Assembly: GCA_964572885.1 (NCBI GenBank)
Contig: CAZNFC010000024.1
Coordinates: 1-12,073, forward strand
Direction of reading: 5' to 3'
From: UBA10107 sp964572885
GTDB lineage: Archaea > Nanobdellota > Nanobdellia > Woesearchaeales > UBA10107
Length of the DNA: 12,073 nucleotides
How positions within the stretch are numbered: the stretch's first letter is position 1; each line of letters starts with the position of its first letter. Shown piece after piece: positions 6,496 through 12,073 of this stretch. A program made the translations under genes and the position numbers. The notes below the pieces were generated by a model. It saw only the letters and a program-made list of their open reading frames with translations. It ran no database searches and was not told where the DNA came from.

Positions 6496-6918
6496 ATGGT
6501 AAAATACAAAATATTGAAGCATACCGCAGATTTAAAGTTCAAAACAGAAGGAAAGACTTTAGAAGAAGCATTTGCAAACACAGCATTGGCTTTGACAGAC
6601 ACAGTAGTGAATGTAAATAAAGTTAAGCCAGTAAAAATTAAAACAATCACTATAACATCAGAATCAAAAGAATCATTATTATACGATTTTCTTGAAAAGT
6701 TCTTATATTTGATTGATGTCAGTCATTTTTTCATAAATAAGGTGTCAAAAATCAAAATCAAAAAGAATAAAAACTACAAGCTTACAGCAATCGTAAAAGG
6801 AGATATAAATAGGGGCAAGTTAGGATTCAAAAGGCACGTAAAAGCGATAACTTACAACGATATGGAAATAAATGAAAAAATAAAAAAGGTGACAATCCAG
6901 GTAGTTCTGGACCTATAA
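6496..6918 (+). CDS. Archease (RtcB activator)
   Basis: Archease (140 aa, the normal length) helps RtcB by speeding guanylation and allowing multiple turnover in tRNA-exon and broken-RNA ligation. The N-terminus VKYKILKHTADLKF carries the HTAD motif with D12, and the protein ends VVLDL with D139; these acidic residues are expected to hold calcium or manganese at the RtcB-facing tip. The core FLEKFLYLIDVSHFF and GFKRHVKAITYNDM segments match the family. I start at ATG 6496 rather than TTG 6484: the ATG gives the family N-terminus and clears the upstream stop by 8 nt. The stop overlaps the next ATG by one base (TAATG), implying coupling. rtcB lies two genes downstream. Confidence 0.95.
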   Translation: MVKYKILKHTADLKFKTEGKTLEEAFANTALALTDTVVNVNKVKPVKIKTITITSESKESLLYDFLEKFLYLIDVSHFFINKVSKIKIKKNKNYKLTAIVKGDINRGKLGFKRHVKAITYNDMEINEKIKKVTIQVVLDL

Positions 6919-7469
6919 TGTTTCTGGCAGGCCATTTCGCAGCAGGATATCTTGTGACATATTTATTACTTAATTACTTCCATATAGATCCTTTCTACAG
7001 GAATACTTTTTTGCTTCTGGGAGCAATAGCTGGAGTTCTTCCTGACTTAGATGTGCTTGCTCACTTCAGAAAAGCAAGATCATTAAAATTGGGAAGCAAC
7101 GGAGAAAGCCACAGGGATTTCATAACTCATGCGCCAATTGTATGGTTATTGATAGGAAGCTTAATAATATTCTTTGGAGATACTTTTTCAACTGAATTAT
7201 CAGGAATAATACTTATTCTTGGAACATGGACTCATTTTATCATTGATACACTTGAATATGGGATTAGATGGGGATGGCCTTTCTCAAAGAAGAATATAGC
7301 TGTTTTCAAGAATGCACCTAAACATAATCTCACTGGAAAAGAATCAAATAGGGAATATTACAAAAAGATGTCTAAGGAAATATATTTCAAGACTAAGAGT
7401 TTCTATATTGAGATCGTTCTTATTGCAATGGCTCTTATATTGTTCTTTAAATTGCATAGATTGCGTTAA
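6918..7469 (+). CDS. YdjM/DUF457-like membrane-bound putative metal hydrolase
   Basis: This 183-aa integral membrane protein belongs to the YdjM (LexA-regulated, membrane-bound hydrolase-like) superfamily. Hydrophobic segments lie at about 8-22, 29-42, 72-88, 95-112 and 162-178. Conserved polar residues sit at their edges: H6 in AGHF, LPDLD (D43, D45), SHRDFITH (H65, H71) and THFIIDTLEYG (H106, D110). This is the pattern expected of a metal site near the membrane face. Substrate is unknown; some relatives are discussed as lipid phosphatase-like. Its start codon shares a base with the archease stop. A functional link to archease or RtcB is not established, and co-transcription may be incidental. 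Confidence 0.85.
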   Translation: MFLAGHFAAGYLVTYLLLNYFHIDPFYRNTFLLLGAIAGVLPDLDVLAHFRKARSLKLGSNGESHRDFITHAPIVWLLIGSLIIFFGDTFSTELSGIILILGTWTHFIIDTLEYGIRWGWPFSKKNIAVFKNAPKHNLTGKESNREYYKKMSKEIYFKTKSFYIEIVLIAMALILFFKLHRLR

Positions 7470-7477
7470 CAAGAACA

Positions 7478-7485
7478 TATTTAAA
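7478..7485 (+). promoter_or_regulatory. TATA box of rtcB
   Basis: TATTTAAA begins 30 nt before the ATG at 7508, giving a leaderless rtcB mRNA separate from the archease operon. Read-through from the operon across the 38-nt gap is also possible. Confidence 0.6.
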
Positions 7486-7507
7486 TGAATATGTCTGACT
7501 TTCTGTC

Positions 7508-8929
7508 ATGGCAAATAAAGAACTCAAGAAGATAAAGGAATTTGAATGGGAATTCAAAGACTTGAAGCCTTCTGTTGAAGTTTTCGCAAGCGACGAACTT
7601 CTTGAAGCAATGGGACATGATAAAACATTGATTCAGGCAAGAAATCTGGCATCTTTACCAGGATTGTATCGTGCATTTGTAATGCCTGACGGCCACCAAG
7701 GATACGGATTTCCAATAGGTGGTGTTGCAGCTTTAGATTTCCTTAAAGGAGGGATTTCTCCTGGCGGAATAGGCTATGACATAAATTGTGGAGTAAGGTT
7801 AGTTTCAACATCTTTGATGATTGACGATGTAATACCTAAGATGAGTCAATTAGCAGATGCACTTTACAATGCAGTCCCCGCAGGATTAGGAGAAGGGAAT
7901 GTCAAGACAACAAAAGAAGAGTTGAATGAAGTCTTGACAAAAGGAGCTAAATGGGCATTTGAAAAAGGATACGGGATAAAGGAAGATCTTGAGAATTCAG
8001 AAGAATCAGGAAGCTTTGAAGGAGCAGACTCTTCAAAAGTTTCAGAACAGGCAAAAGCAAGAGGAAGAAATCAGTTAGGTTCGTTAGGTTCTGGAAATCA
8101 TTTCATAGAGATACAATATGTGTCTGATATTTTTGATGAAAAAATCGCAAAAGCATTTGGATTGAAGAAAAATCAGATAGTTTACATGATACACTGCGGT
8201 TCAAGAGGATTAGGCCATCAAGTTTGTTCTGATTATCTTAGAAAGATGGAAAAGGAATTTCCTAATGAGATCAAGAAATTGCCTGACAGAGAGTTAGTTT
8301 ATGCTCCCGCAGGAACGCAGTTATGTGATGACTATCTTAAAGCGATGAAAGCAGCAGCTAATTTCGCATGGTGCAATAGATATATCATTGCAGATTTAGT
8401 CAGGAATTGTTTCGTTAAGATATTTGATGTAAAGAAAGAATCAATAAAAACAGTCTATGATGTTGCACATAATATTGCAAAAGTTGAAGAGCATGAATTC
8501 AACGGAAAGATGAAAAAGGTCTATATGCACAGGAAAGGCGCTACTCGTGCTTTTGGTCCAGGAAGAAAAGAGATTCCTTCAAGATACAGAGAAGTAGGCC
8601 AGCCTGTTATAATTCCAGGTTCAATGGGAACAGGCTCTTATGTTTTAGTCGGTACAACCGAAGGGATGAAAGAAAGCTTAGGTTCAACTGCACATGGCGC
8701 TGGTAGATTGATGTCAAGGACGCAGGCAACAAAGGAATTCAACGGCCATGCTCTGATATCTCAATTAGCAAAGAAAGGTATAATTGTAAAAGGGCATTCA
8801 ATGATTGGATTAGCAGAAGAAGCTCCAGGAGCTTACAAAGACATAGACGAAGTAGCAAGAGTCTCAGATGAATTAGGCATAGCTAAACGAGTAGTTAAAT
8901 TGAAGCCTTTGGCTGTTGTTAAGGGTTAA
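7508..8929 (+). CDS. rtcB: RNA-splicing ligase RtcB
   Basis: RtcB joins RNA 2',3'-cyclic phosphate or 3'-phosphate ends to 5'-OH ends using GTP and Mn2+. In archaea it seals tRNA exons after intron removal. At 473 aa it is close to the ~480 aa of archaeal enzymes. Metal and catalytic residues are all present: D91 and C94 in YDINCGVR, N197-H198 in GSGNHFIEIQ, H229 in IHCGSRGLGH, H321 in VAHNIA, the guanylated His H396 in STAHGAGR, and the C-terminal Lys K472 in PLAVVKG. The GSMGTGSYV nucleotide loop is at 371-379. No intein interrupts the conserved blocks, although archaeal rtcB genes sometimes carry one. It abuts the convergent regulator gene with no gap between stop codons. Confidence 0.98.
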   Translation: MANKELKKIKEFEWEFKDLKPSVEVFASDELLEAMGHDKTLIQARNLASLPGLYRAFVMPDGHQGYGFPIGGVAALDFLKGGISPGGIGYDINCGVRLVSTSLMIDDVIPKMSQLADALYNAVPAGLGEGNVKTTKEELNEVLTKGAKWAFEKGYGIKEDLENSEESGSFEGADSSKVSEQAKARGRNQLGSLGSGNHFIEIQYVSDIFDEKIAKAFGLKKNQIVYMIHCGSRGLGHQVCSDYLRKMEKEFPNEIKKLPDRELVYAPAGTQLCDDYLKAMKAAANFAWCNRYIIADLVRNCFVKIFDVKKESIKTVYDVAHNIAKVEEHEFNGKMKKVYMHRKGATRAFGPGRKEIPSRYREVGQPVIIPGSMGTGSYVLVGTTEGMKESLGSTAHGAGRLMSRTQATKEFNGHALISQLAKKGIIVKGHSMIGLAEEAPGAYKDIDEVARVSDELGIAKRVVKLKPLAVVKG

Positions 8930-9769
8930 TCATTTAACTTTATTCCATTGTTCAAGTCTTTTCTTTGCATCTATTGAATGAGAGAACATCTTCCAGAATA
9001 TTTTAGAGATCCATTCTGTCCATTCTTTGTCTTTAATGGTGTAGAAAACAAATGTTTTCTTTGTCAATTCATAATCCCTTCCTGTCGGAGCGAAAACTTC
9101 TTTCATATTGAAAAATTTCTTATCAATGATTGTGCATCTTAATGGCTGTTCTCTGTGCCTTACTTCAACTAACTCTTTTCCATATTTGAAATTCAGTGAC
9201 AGAAGTTTCTTGATATTTTCTTGTCCTGCCAGATCAACTCTGCACACTGCTTTTATACTGACTCCCCGTTTTACGAGTTCTTCAAATACTGAGAAGATGT
9301 CTATGTTCCTGTCCTTATAGAATACAAATGATAAATTTCCGGAAAAAAGCAGCAATTGTTTGTCGACCTGAAGAAGCATATCTCTTAGATTGTCCAGTTG
9401 TCCCAACTCAGCCTCTGCCTTACCTTCTTTGCTATATACTTCTTTTTTATTTTCAGGAACATGCTGGAATACATCAAAAGGAGAGAATTCCTGTTTCATC
9501 TTTGTCTTGAATATATCGTCTTCAAGCATCTGCTGGAAGACTGTATTGCTTATCTTATCAAGATTGACGCTGTGTACGATCTTTAATGCCCCTCTTGTTC
9601 CTTCCCTGAATACACGCGTAGAGATTGTCCCATGTTCTTCTTCTATCTCGTGCACATATCTGTCGGCGGTTCTCCAGTTCTTCCCTACATGCAGAGCAAT
9701 TTCCTGTATGGAACGTGGCTTTACATACACAAAATCTTCTATTTTTTTGATTATTTTTGAGTCAAGCAT
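8930..9769 (-). CDS. HTH transcriptional regulator with TrmB/PLD-like C-terminal domain
   Basis: This 279-aa protein is probably a DNA-binding regulator. Residues 1-60 form a winged-helix domain: MLDSKIIKKIEDFV, then SIQEIALHVGKNWRTADRYVHEIEEE as helix-turn-helix, and a wing ending at GALKIVH. Residues about 135-255 read like the phospholipase-D-like effector fold of TrmB-type regulators (LLFSGNLSFVFYKDRNIDIFSV..., VEVRHREQPLRCTIIDKK), without a catalytic HxK motif, so it is likely a sensor rather than an enzyme. Its upstream region contains repeated operator-like sequences and the divergent 9902-10610 ORFs, suggesting autoregulation and control of those genes. The stop codon directly abuts that of rtcB, so the two mRNAs may overlap at their 3' ends. 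The ligand is unknown. Confidence 0.85.
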   Translation of the reverse strand: MLDSKIIKKIEDFVYVKPRSIQEIALHVGKNWRTADRYVHEIEEEHGTISTRVFREGTRGALKIVHSVNLDKISNTVFQQMLEDDIFKTKMKQEFSPFDVFQHVPENKKEVYSKEGKAEAELGQLDNLRDMLLQVDKQLLLFSGNLSFVFYKDRNIDIFSVFEELVKRGVSIKAVCRVDLAGQENIKKLLSLNFKYGKELVEVRHREQPLRCTIIDKKFFNMKEVFAPTGRDYELTKKTFVFYTIKDKEWTEWISKIFWKMFSHSIDAKKRLEQWNKVK

Positions 9770-9790
9770 AATCTTATTGAGTTATTCATA

Positions 9791-9798
9791 TACTTAAA
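9791..9798 (-). promoter_or_regulatory. TATA-like box of the TrmB-like regulator
   Basis: TTTAAGTA on the minus strand starts 29 nt before the ATG at 9769, so the mRNA should be leaderless or nearly so. It is a weaker match to the archaeal consensus than the other boxes, which fits a regulated promoter. Confidence 0.5.
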
Positions 9799-9805
9799 GC
9801 TTTCT

Positions 9806-9822
9806 ACTATATACAACACTAT
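9806..9822. repeat. Operator-like direct repeat, copy A
   Basis: ACTATATACAACACTAT. It shares an exact 11-bp core TACAACACTAT (9812-9822) with copy B, 44 bp away, about four helical turns. It lies just upstream of the regulator's TATA-like box. Confidence 0.5.
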
Positions 9823-9847
9823 GGACATATATTGTACAGAAAAATGC

Positions 9848-9868
9848 ATATAGTTTACAACACTATAT
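9848..9868. repeat. Operator-like repeat, copy B, with 7-bp inverted arms
   Basis: ATATAGT, a 7-nt spacer TTACAAC, then ACTATAT: a perfect 7-7-7 inverted repeat. It contains the same 11-bp core (9856-9866) as copy A. It overlaps the AT-rich stretch that should contain the promoter of the divergent ORFs at 9902 onward. This arrangement fits a dimeric winged-helix binding site. Confidence 0.55.
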
Positions 9869-9891
9869 ACATTATAGCTTGGAAACAAGCA

Positions 9892-9896
9892 GAGGT
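9892..9896 (+). promoter_or_regulatory. Shine-Dalgarno of the 27-aa ORF
   Basis: GAGGT, 5 nt before ATG 9902. It is the main evidence that this short frame is translated. The transcript start must lie upstream, which places the promoter in or near operator copy B (for example TATAGTTT from 9849). Confidence 0.5.
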
Positions 9897-9901
9897 AAAG
9901 A

Positions 9902-9985
9902 ATGATAGAAGTAAGACATGACAGGTTCAGGACATTGTATATCTCAGACACAGATTCATTCTTGTCTGATACGGATGGTGATTAA
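9902..9985 (+). CDS. Possible small ORF (27 aa)
   Basis: A 27-codon frame, beginning MIEVRHDRFRTLYIS and ending in an acidic stretch. It is supported by a good Shine-Dalgarno (GAGGT at 9892-9896, 5 nt before the ATG) and by its position: it ends 2 nt before the next start, whose own Shine-Dalgarno (GGTGAT, 9977-9982) lies in its last codons. It could be a real mini-protein or a leader peptide coupling translation of the 90-aa gene. The start resembles the VEVRH segment of the neighbouring regulator. I do not recognise it as a family; length makes chance possible. Confidence 0.5.
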   Translation: MIEVRHDRFRTLYISDTDSFLSDTDGD

Positions 9986-9987
9986 AG

Positions 9988-10260
9988 ATGAGTGAAATAG
10001 TATTATATCGATCAACAAATAACAGATTATCTGAAAGATTATCAGAAGATAGATTTGCATCTATTGTCAAACGAGGATTCTCTGGGAAATATATTAGATG
10101 TCAAGGAGCACTAGGAGAATTTTCAACATCTACGTATGAAGTAAAGGGGATAGAAGTTACTTTTTATGAAGATTCAGAAGTAACTACAGTAACAACTTCA
10201 TCTTTCATAGGTAGAAAATCTAAACATATAAAAAAACTAGAGGAAATGTTAAAAAAATGA
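9988..10260 (+). CDS. Unrecognised small protein (90 aa)
   Basis: I do not recognise this protein. It is soluble, basic at its C-terminus (GRKSKHIKKLEEMLKK, probably one helix), with a central strand-rich part (YEVKGIEVTFYEDSEVTTVTTSSF) that could be a beta hairpin or small barrel. The single Cys is at residue 38. A Shine-Dalgarno GGTGAT lies 5 nt before its ATG. It overlaps the next gene by 4 nt (ATGA), typical of coupled partner proteins. Two-gene overlap plus a divergent regulator recalls toxin-antitoxin or other small accessory modules, but no toxin or antitoxin motif is visible. Confidence 0.72.
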   Translation: MSEIVLYRSTNNRLSERLSEDRFASIVKRGFSGKYIRCQGALGEFSTSTYEVKGIEVTFYEDSEVTTVTTSSFIGRKSKHIKKLEEMLKK

Positions 10261-10610
10261 TAGAAAGAATCATACTTGAATCCTCGAAGATTCCAAAAGT
10301 GAACTATGGTGTACATTTTGCGGATGACGACCGGGACGATCCTTCTTATCCTAGCCTTTATTTTTATGCAACCGATGACAATGACGCTCGTAGACTATCG
10401 CAATCGATTTTAAAAAAACAAAATGAAAAAGTGAGAAGAAATAATGAAGAGATCAAAGAATATAATGAAAAAGTCGCCCAGGGAGTATACTTTAATGAGA
10501 GAGATAGGAAATGGAATAGAGATTATTTGAACACTTACAGAATTTTTGGACTAACTAAACTTACACATTACATACGAGTAATCAGAGAGGAAACACCAAT
10601 AGATCTCTAG
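10257..10610 (+). CDS. Unrecognised charged small protein (117 aa)
   Basis: No family is recognised. Residues 1-50 mix strands and an acidic loop (FADDDRDDPSYPSLYFYATDD). Residues 52-80 form a long, highly charged helix (RRLSQSILKKQNEKVRRNNE and on), possibly coiled coil. Residues 80-117 contain several Tyr and Arg (RDRKWNRDYLNTYRIF, THYIRVIR). No Cys, signal peptide or membrane segment. The start overlaps the preceding stop (ATGA), so it is probably translated by coupling and may pair with the 90-aa protein. It is followed by a 73-nt gap with a hairpin and a palindrome, then the convergent lipoprotein gene. Confidence 0.75.
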   Translation: MIERIILESSKIPKVNYGVHFADDDRDDPSYPSLYFYATDDNDARRLSQSILKKQNEKVRRNNEEIKEYNEKVAQGVYFNERDRKWNRDYLNTYRIFGLTKLTHYIRVIREETPIDL

Positions 10611-10649
10611 TTTTGTATAAATAGGTCAATTAAACATAGTCACATTCAA

Positions 10650-10674
10650 AATGCGACCGTCTTCGGTTGTCATT
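10650..10674 (+). terminator. Hairpin between convergent genes
   Basis: AATGCGACCG, loop TCTT, then CGGTTG-T-CATT: a 10-bp stem with one G-T pair and one bulged T. It lies 40 nt after the 117-aa gene stop. No T-run follows on the plus strand, so it is not a classic intrinsic terminator; it may mark a 3' end or protect RNA. It overlaps the palindrome at 10667-10683. Confidence 0.35.
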
Positions 10675-10683
10675 AAATGACAA
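10667..10683. repeat. Perfect 17-bp palindrome at the end of the lipoprotein gene
   Basis: TTGTCATT-A-AATGACAA, 8-bp arms with a one-base centre, ending at the base next to the lipoprotein stop codon. The tiny loop makes an RNA hairpin strained, so a protein-binding site is as plausible as a terminator. Confidence 0.4.
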
Positions 10684-11454
10684 TCACTTGCAGTTGGATT
10701 CTGATATTAAAGATTGATCCAATTTTTGATAATAGATTTTCTTAATTTCCTCTGGGAAAGGATCAAATGGACAAATGAAGTTTTTAAATCGCTGATCCAT
10801 GCTTCCTCCTTCACCAATCAGTTCATTTTCATGATTTAAATCGAAAACAGCAAAGTCAAAATTATGTGCTTGAGCTGTTCCTTTGGTATAACCTATTAAC
10901 TCTCCGGCTTTGAAGTGAATAGGGGGATTAACAGGAATAGGATTGTTGGTAGCATTTGCAGGTTTATCTGGAAAAAGATTCTTGATTTTTTCTACTGGGT
11001 CTGAGATATGGTTGATGAAAAACCAATTTTCACAGCTGATCTGGAAGTGCAGATCATAATCAATCGTCTCTATGGTCTTTGAGATTTTATAGATGCCGCT
11101 CACTAAATCTGCATCCGTCGGTGCATAAATTGGAACTTTGTCGGCTTTAGTTGTATCGATCCACAAAAAGACACGATCCTGTGATTTGCTGGCAACCAAA
11201 CTATTTGGGGTGATTTTGATAATTTTATCTGATTCCGTCAGATCATGAGTAAATGCAAGTTTTGGGTTACTGATGCATGGGATCATCAGATAAGGATTCA
11301 TCTTTATTTGCGTTTCCGGCGATATATTTTGCGCAACAATCTTATTTTGATCTTGTGGTTCTACTGGCGGCTTGTAATTGGCAGAAGAAACACAGCCAGT
11401 AATAACAATCACTAGTAATATGCTGACAAACAAATTAATAGAATTATTCTTCAT
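10684..11454 (-). CDS. Lipoprotein with degenerate M23 peptidase-like domain
   Basis: The 256-aa product begins with a lipoprotein signal: MKNN, a hydrophobic stretch and the lipobox VITGC, with the modified Cys at 21. It should sit on the outer face of the membrane. Residues about 107-206 follow the layout of the M23/duplicated-hybrid-motif barrel: PIYAPTDADLVSGIYKI resembles the 'pVyAp.dG.V' strand, FFINHIS the 'YaHls' strand, FKAGELIGYTKGTAQAHNFDFAV the 'kGq.iG..G.T...HlHFev' strand. The catalytic HxH is HNF and no HxxxD is seen, so peptidase activity is doubtful. Four further Cys (60, 141, 228, 255) could form disulfides. I start at ATG 11454 rather than TTG 11463. It follows the winged-helix gene by 11 nt, probably in one operon. 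Confidence 0.8.
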   Translation of the reverse strand: MKNNSINLFVSILLVIVITGCVSSANYKPPVEPQDQNKIVAQNISPETQIKMNPYLMIPCISNPKLAFTHDLTESDKIIKITPNSLVASKSQDRVFLWIDTTKADKVPIYAPTDADLVSGIYKISKTIETIDYDLHFQISCENWFFINHISDPVEKIKNLFPDKPANATNNPIPVNPPIHFKAGELIGYTKGTAQAHNFDFAVFDLNHENELIGEGGSMDQRFKNFICPFDPFPEEIKKIYYQKLDQSLISESNCK

Positions 11455-11465
11455 GATATTCAAAT

Positions 11466-11738
11466 CTAAATTCCAAATGCTTGTGTCATCTCTTCTATCT
11501 TCTTGAATTCTTCGATGAACTTATAGCCTTTCTCAGTCAACACGTAGAATATTCTTCCTTTTTCCTCTTTTTTTTCTATGAATCCGCCGGTCAACAGCTC
11601 ATCAAGATATTTCTTCAACCTATCATGACTTAAATTCCCGCCATAAAGTATGTGAGTCGGTTTCACTTTTCCACTCTTCTGGCTAATCAAATGCAAAATA
11701 TCATATATTATTTCGTGTTTACTTCTTCTTTCTGCCAT
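11466..11738 (-). CDS. Small winged-helix regulator (HTH_45-like)
   Basis: A 90-aa protein made of one winged-helix domain: SKHEIIYDILHLISQ (helix 1), THILYGGNLSHDRLKKYLDELLTGGFI (helix-turn-helix with 'N-L-S...L..YL..L...G.I'), KGRIFYVLTEKGYKFIEEF (wing and last helix). This pattern is typical of archaeal single-domain regulators of the HTH_45/Sso10a-like type. The C-terminal helix probably dimerises. Its start lies inside the upstream membrane-protein gene (20-nt overlap) and the lipoprotein follows closely, so it may regulate this operon; its binding site is not visible, as the promoter lies outside the window. Confidence 0.88.
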   Translation of the reverse strand: MAERRSKHEIIYDILHLISQKSGKVKPTHILYGGNLSHDRLKKYLDELLTGGFIEKKEEKGRIFYVLTEKGYKFIEEFKKIEEMTQAFGI

Positions 11739-12048
11739 ATATTTTCAACAATGTGATCAGCAATAATACAAGTCCTGTGAGCAATAACACATATCTTACA
11801 ATTATGATCAATCTTACATTTGCTTCAAACACAGCTATTATGTGGAAAAGGAAAAGAGATAAAAACGCAAGGAAAGTCATTAAAGTGTTCTTATTTTTGT
11901 TATGCACATATTTCTCGTGCGTCAAGATGACAACAAATGATATCAAGATTGCTGAAAAGACATTGAAAAGCACTTCATTCCTGAAAGTGTATATTCCGAC
12001 TATGAATGTCCAGAAATAGAACAGCCATATCTTATTTGATTTATTCAT
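11719..12048 (-). CDS. Four-helix membrane protein of unknown function
   Basis: The 109-aa product has four hydrophobic segments at about 5-22, 25-44, 55-74 and 78-104, and ends in GRKKK, which suggests a cytoplasmic C-terminus. I do not recognise a family. Small membrane proteins encoded next to HTH_45-type regulators are common in archaea, and the helix may sense membrane state, but this is inference. The reading frame stays open upstream of ATG 12048 to the right edge without a stop (about 8 codons), and I see no Shine-Dalgarno or TATA box at the right distance, so the true start may be upstream, outside the window. Confidence 0.7.
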   Translation of the reverse strand: MNKSNKIWLFYFWTFIVGIYTFRNEVLFNVFSAILISFVVILTHEKYVHNKNKNTLMTFLAFLSLFLFHIIAVFEANVRLIIIVRYVLLLTGLVLLLITLLKIYGRKKK

Positions 12049-12073
12049 ATCTGAATAAACAATCGCTAATGAA

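Noticed and set aside
6360..6650. Minus-strand 96-codon frame spanning the archease start
   Set aside because: It runs across two supported plus-strand genes and has no motif or start signal.
9328..9797. Plus-strand frames opposite the TrmB-like regulator
   Set aside because: They are shadows of the minus-strand gene, with hydrophobic Ser/Phe/Leu-rich products.
9770..9901. tRNA or small structured RNA in the longest intergenic gap
   Set aside because: No cloverleaf or stable long stem is visible; the repeats are short and look like protein-binding sites.
9751..9951. Minus-strand 66-codon frame through the operator region
   Set aside because: It covers the intergenic repeats and the start of the regulator, with no ribosome-binding site and no family resemblance.
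11753..12019. Plus-strand 88-codon frame opposite the membrane protein
   Set aside because: The minus-strand frame shows four clear membrane helices and tight operon spacing, while this one shows no motif.

Overview
The window looks like an AT-rich, gene-dense archaeal chromosome segment. The evidence is GatD (the archaeal Glu-tRNA(Gln) amidotransferase subunit), a two-AAA-domain Cdc48/VAT ATPase, an RtcB-archease pair, archaeal TATA boxes and GGTGA-type Shine-Dalgarno sites. Compactness and several small proteins that resemble families I associate with Woesearchaeota/Pacearchaeota suggest a DPANN lineage, but that assignment is an inference. I saw no rRNA, tRNA, CRISPR array or transposase, and no gene-free stretch longer than about 135 bases.

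Layout. (1) 3591 down to 1, minus strand: one likely operon encoding a zinc-ribbon/AbrB-like protein, Cdc48 and GatD (cut by the left edge). (2) 3678-4859, plus strand: a 49-aa Cys/His-rich protein and an HD-domain phosphohydrolase-like protein, each with its own TATA box. (3) 5280-4873, minus strand: a small unrecognised protein, divergent from a TatD-family hydrolase (5367-6152) across a short region with a palindrome. (4) 6188-7469, plus strand: a tight operon of a Ser/Pro-rich low-complexity protein, archease and a YdjM/DUF457-like membrane protein, followed by rtcB under its own promoter (7508-8929). Archease and RtcB together form the RNA ligation module used in tRNA splicing and RNA repair. 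(5) 9769-8930, minus strand: an HTH/TrmB-like regulator abutting rtcB tail to tail. Its upstream region carries repeated operator-like sequences and faces three unrecognised small ORFs (9902-10610). (6) 12048-10684, minus strand: an operon-like row of a four-helix membrane protein, a small winged-helix regulator and a lipoprotein resembling a degenerate M23 peptidase fold.

Two translation styles coexist. Five plus-strand transcription units have a TATA-like octamer beginning exactly 30 nt before the start ATG, which implies leaderless mRNAs. Cdc48, the small minus-strand protein at 5280 and the 9902/9988 ORFs instead have clear Shine-Dalgarno sequences.

The best candidate for something undescribed is the regulator plus three-small-ORF cassette at 8930-10610. 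Its architecture (divergent regulator, repeated operator, overlapping small genes) is visible, but I recognise none of the three small products and cannot claim a function. Most other genes are recognisable housekeeping families.
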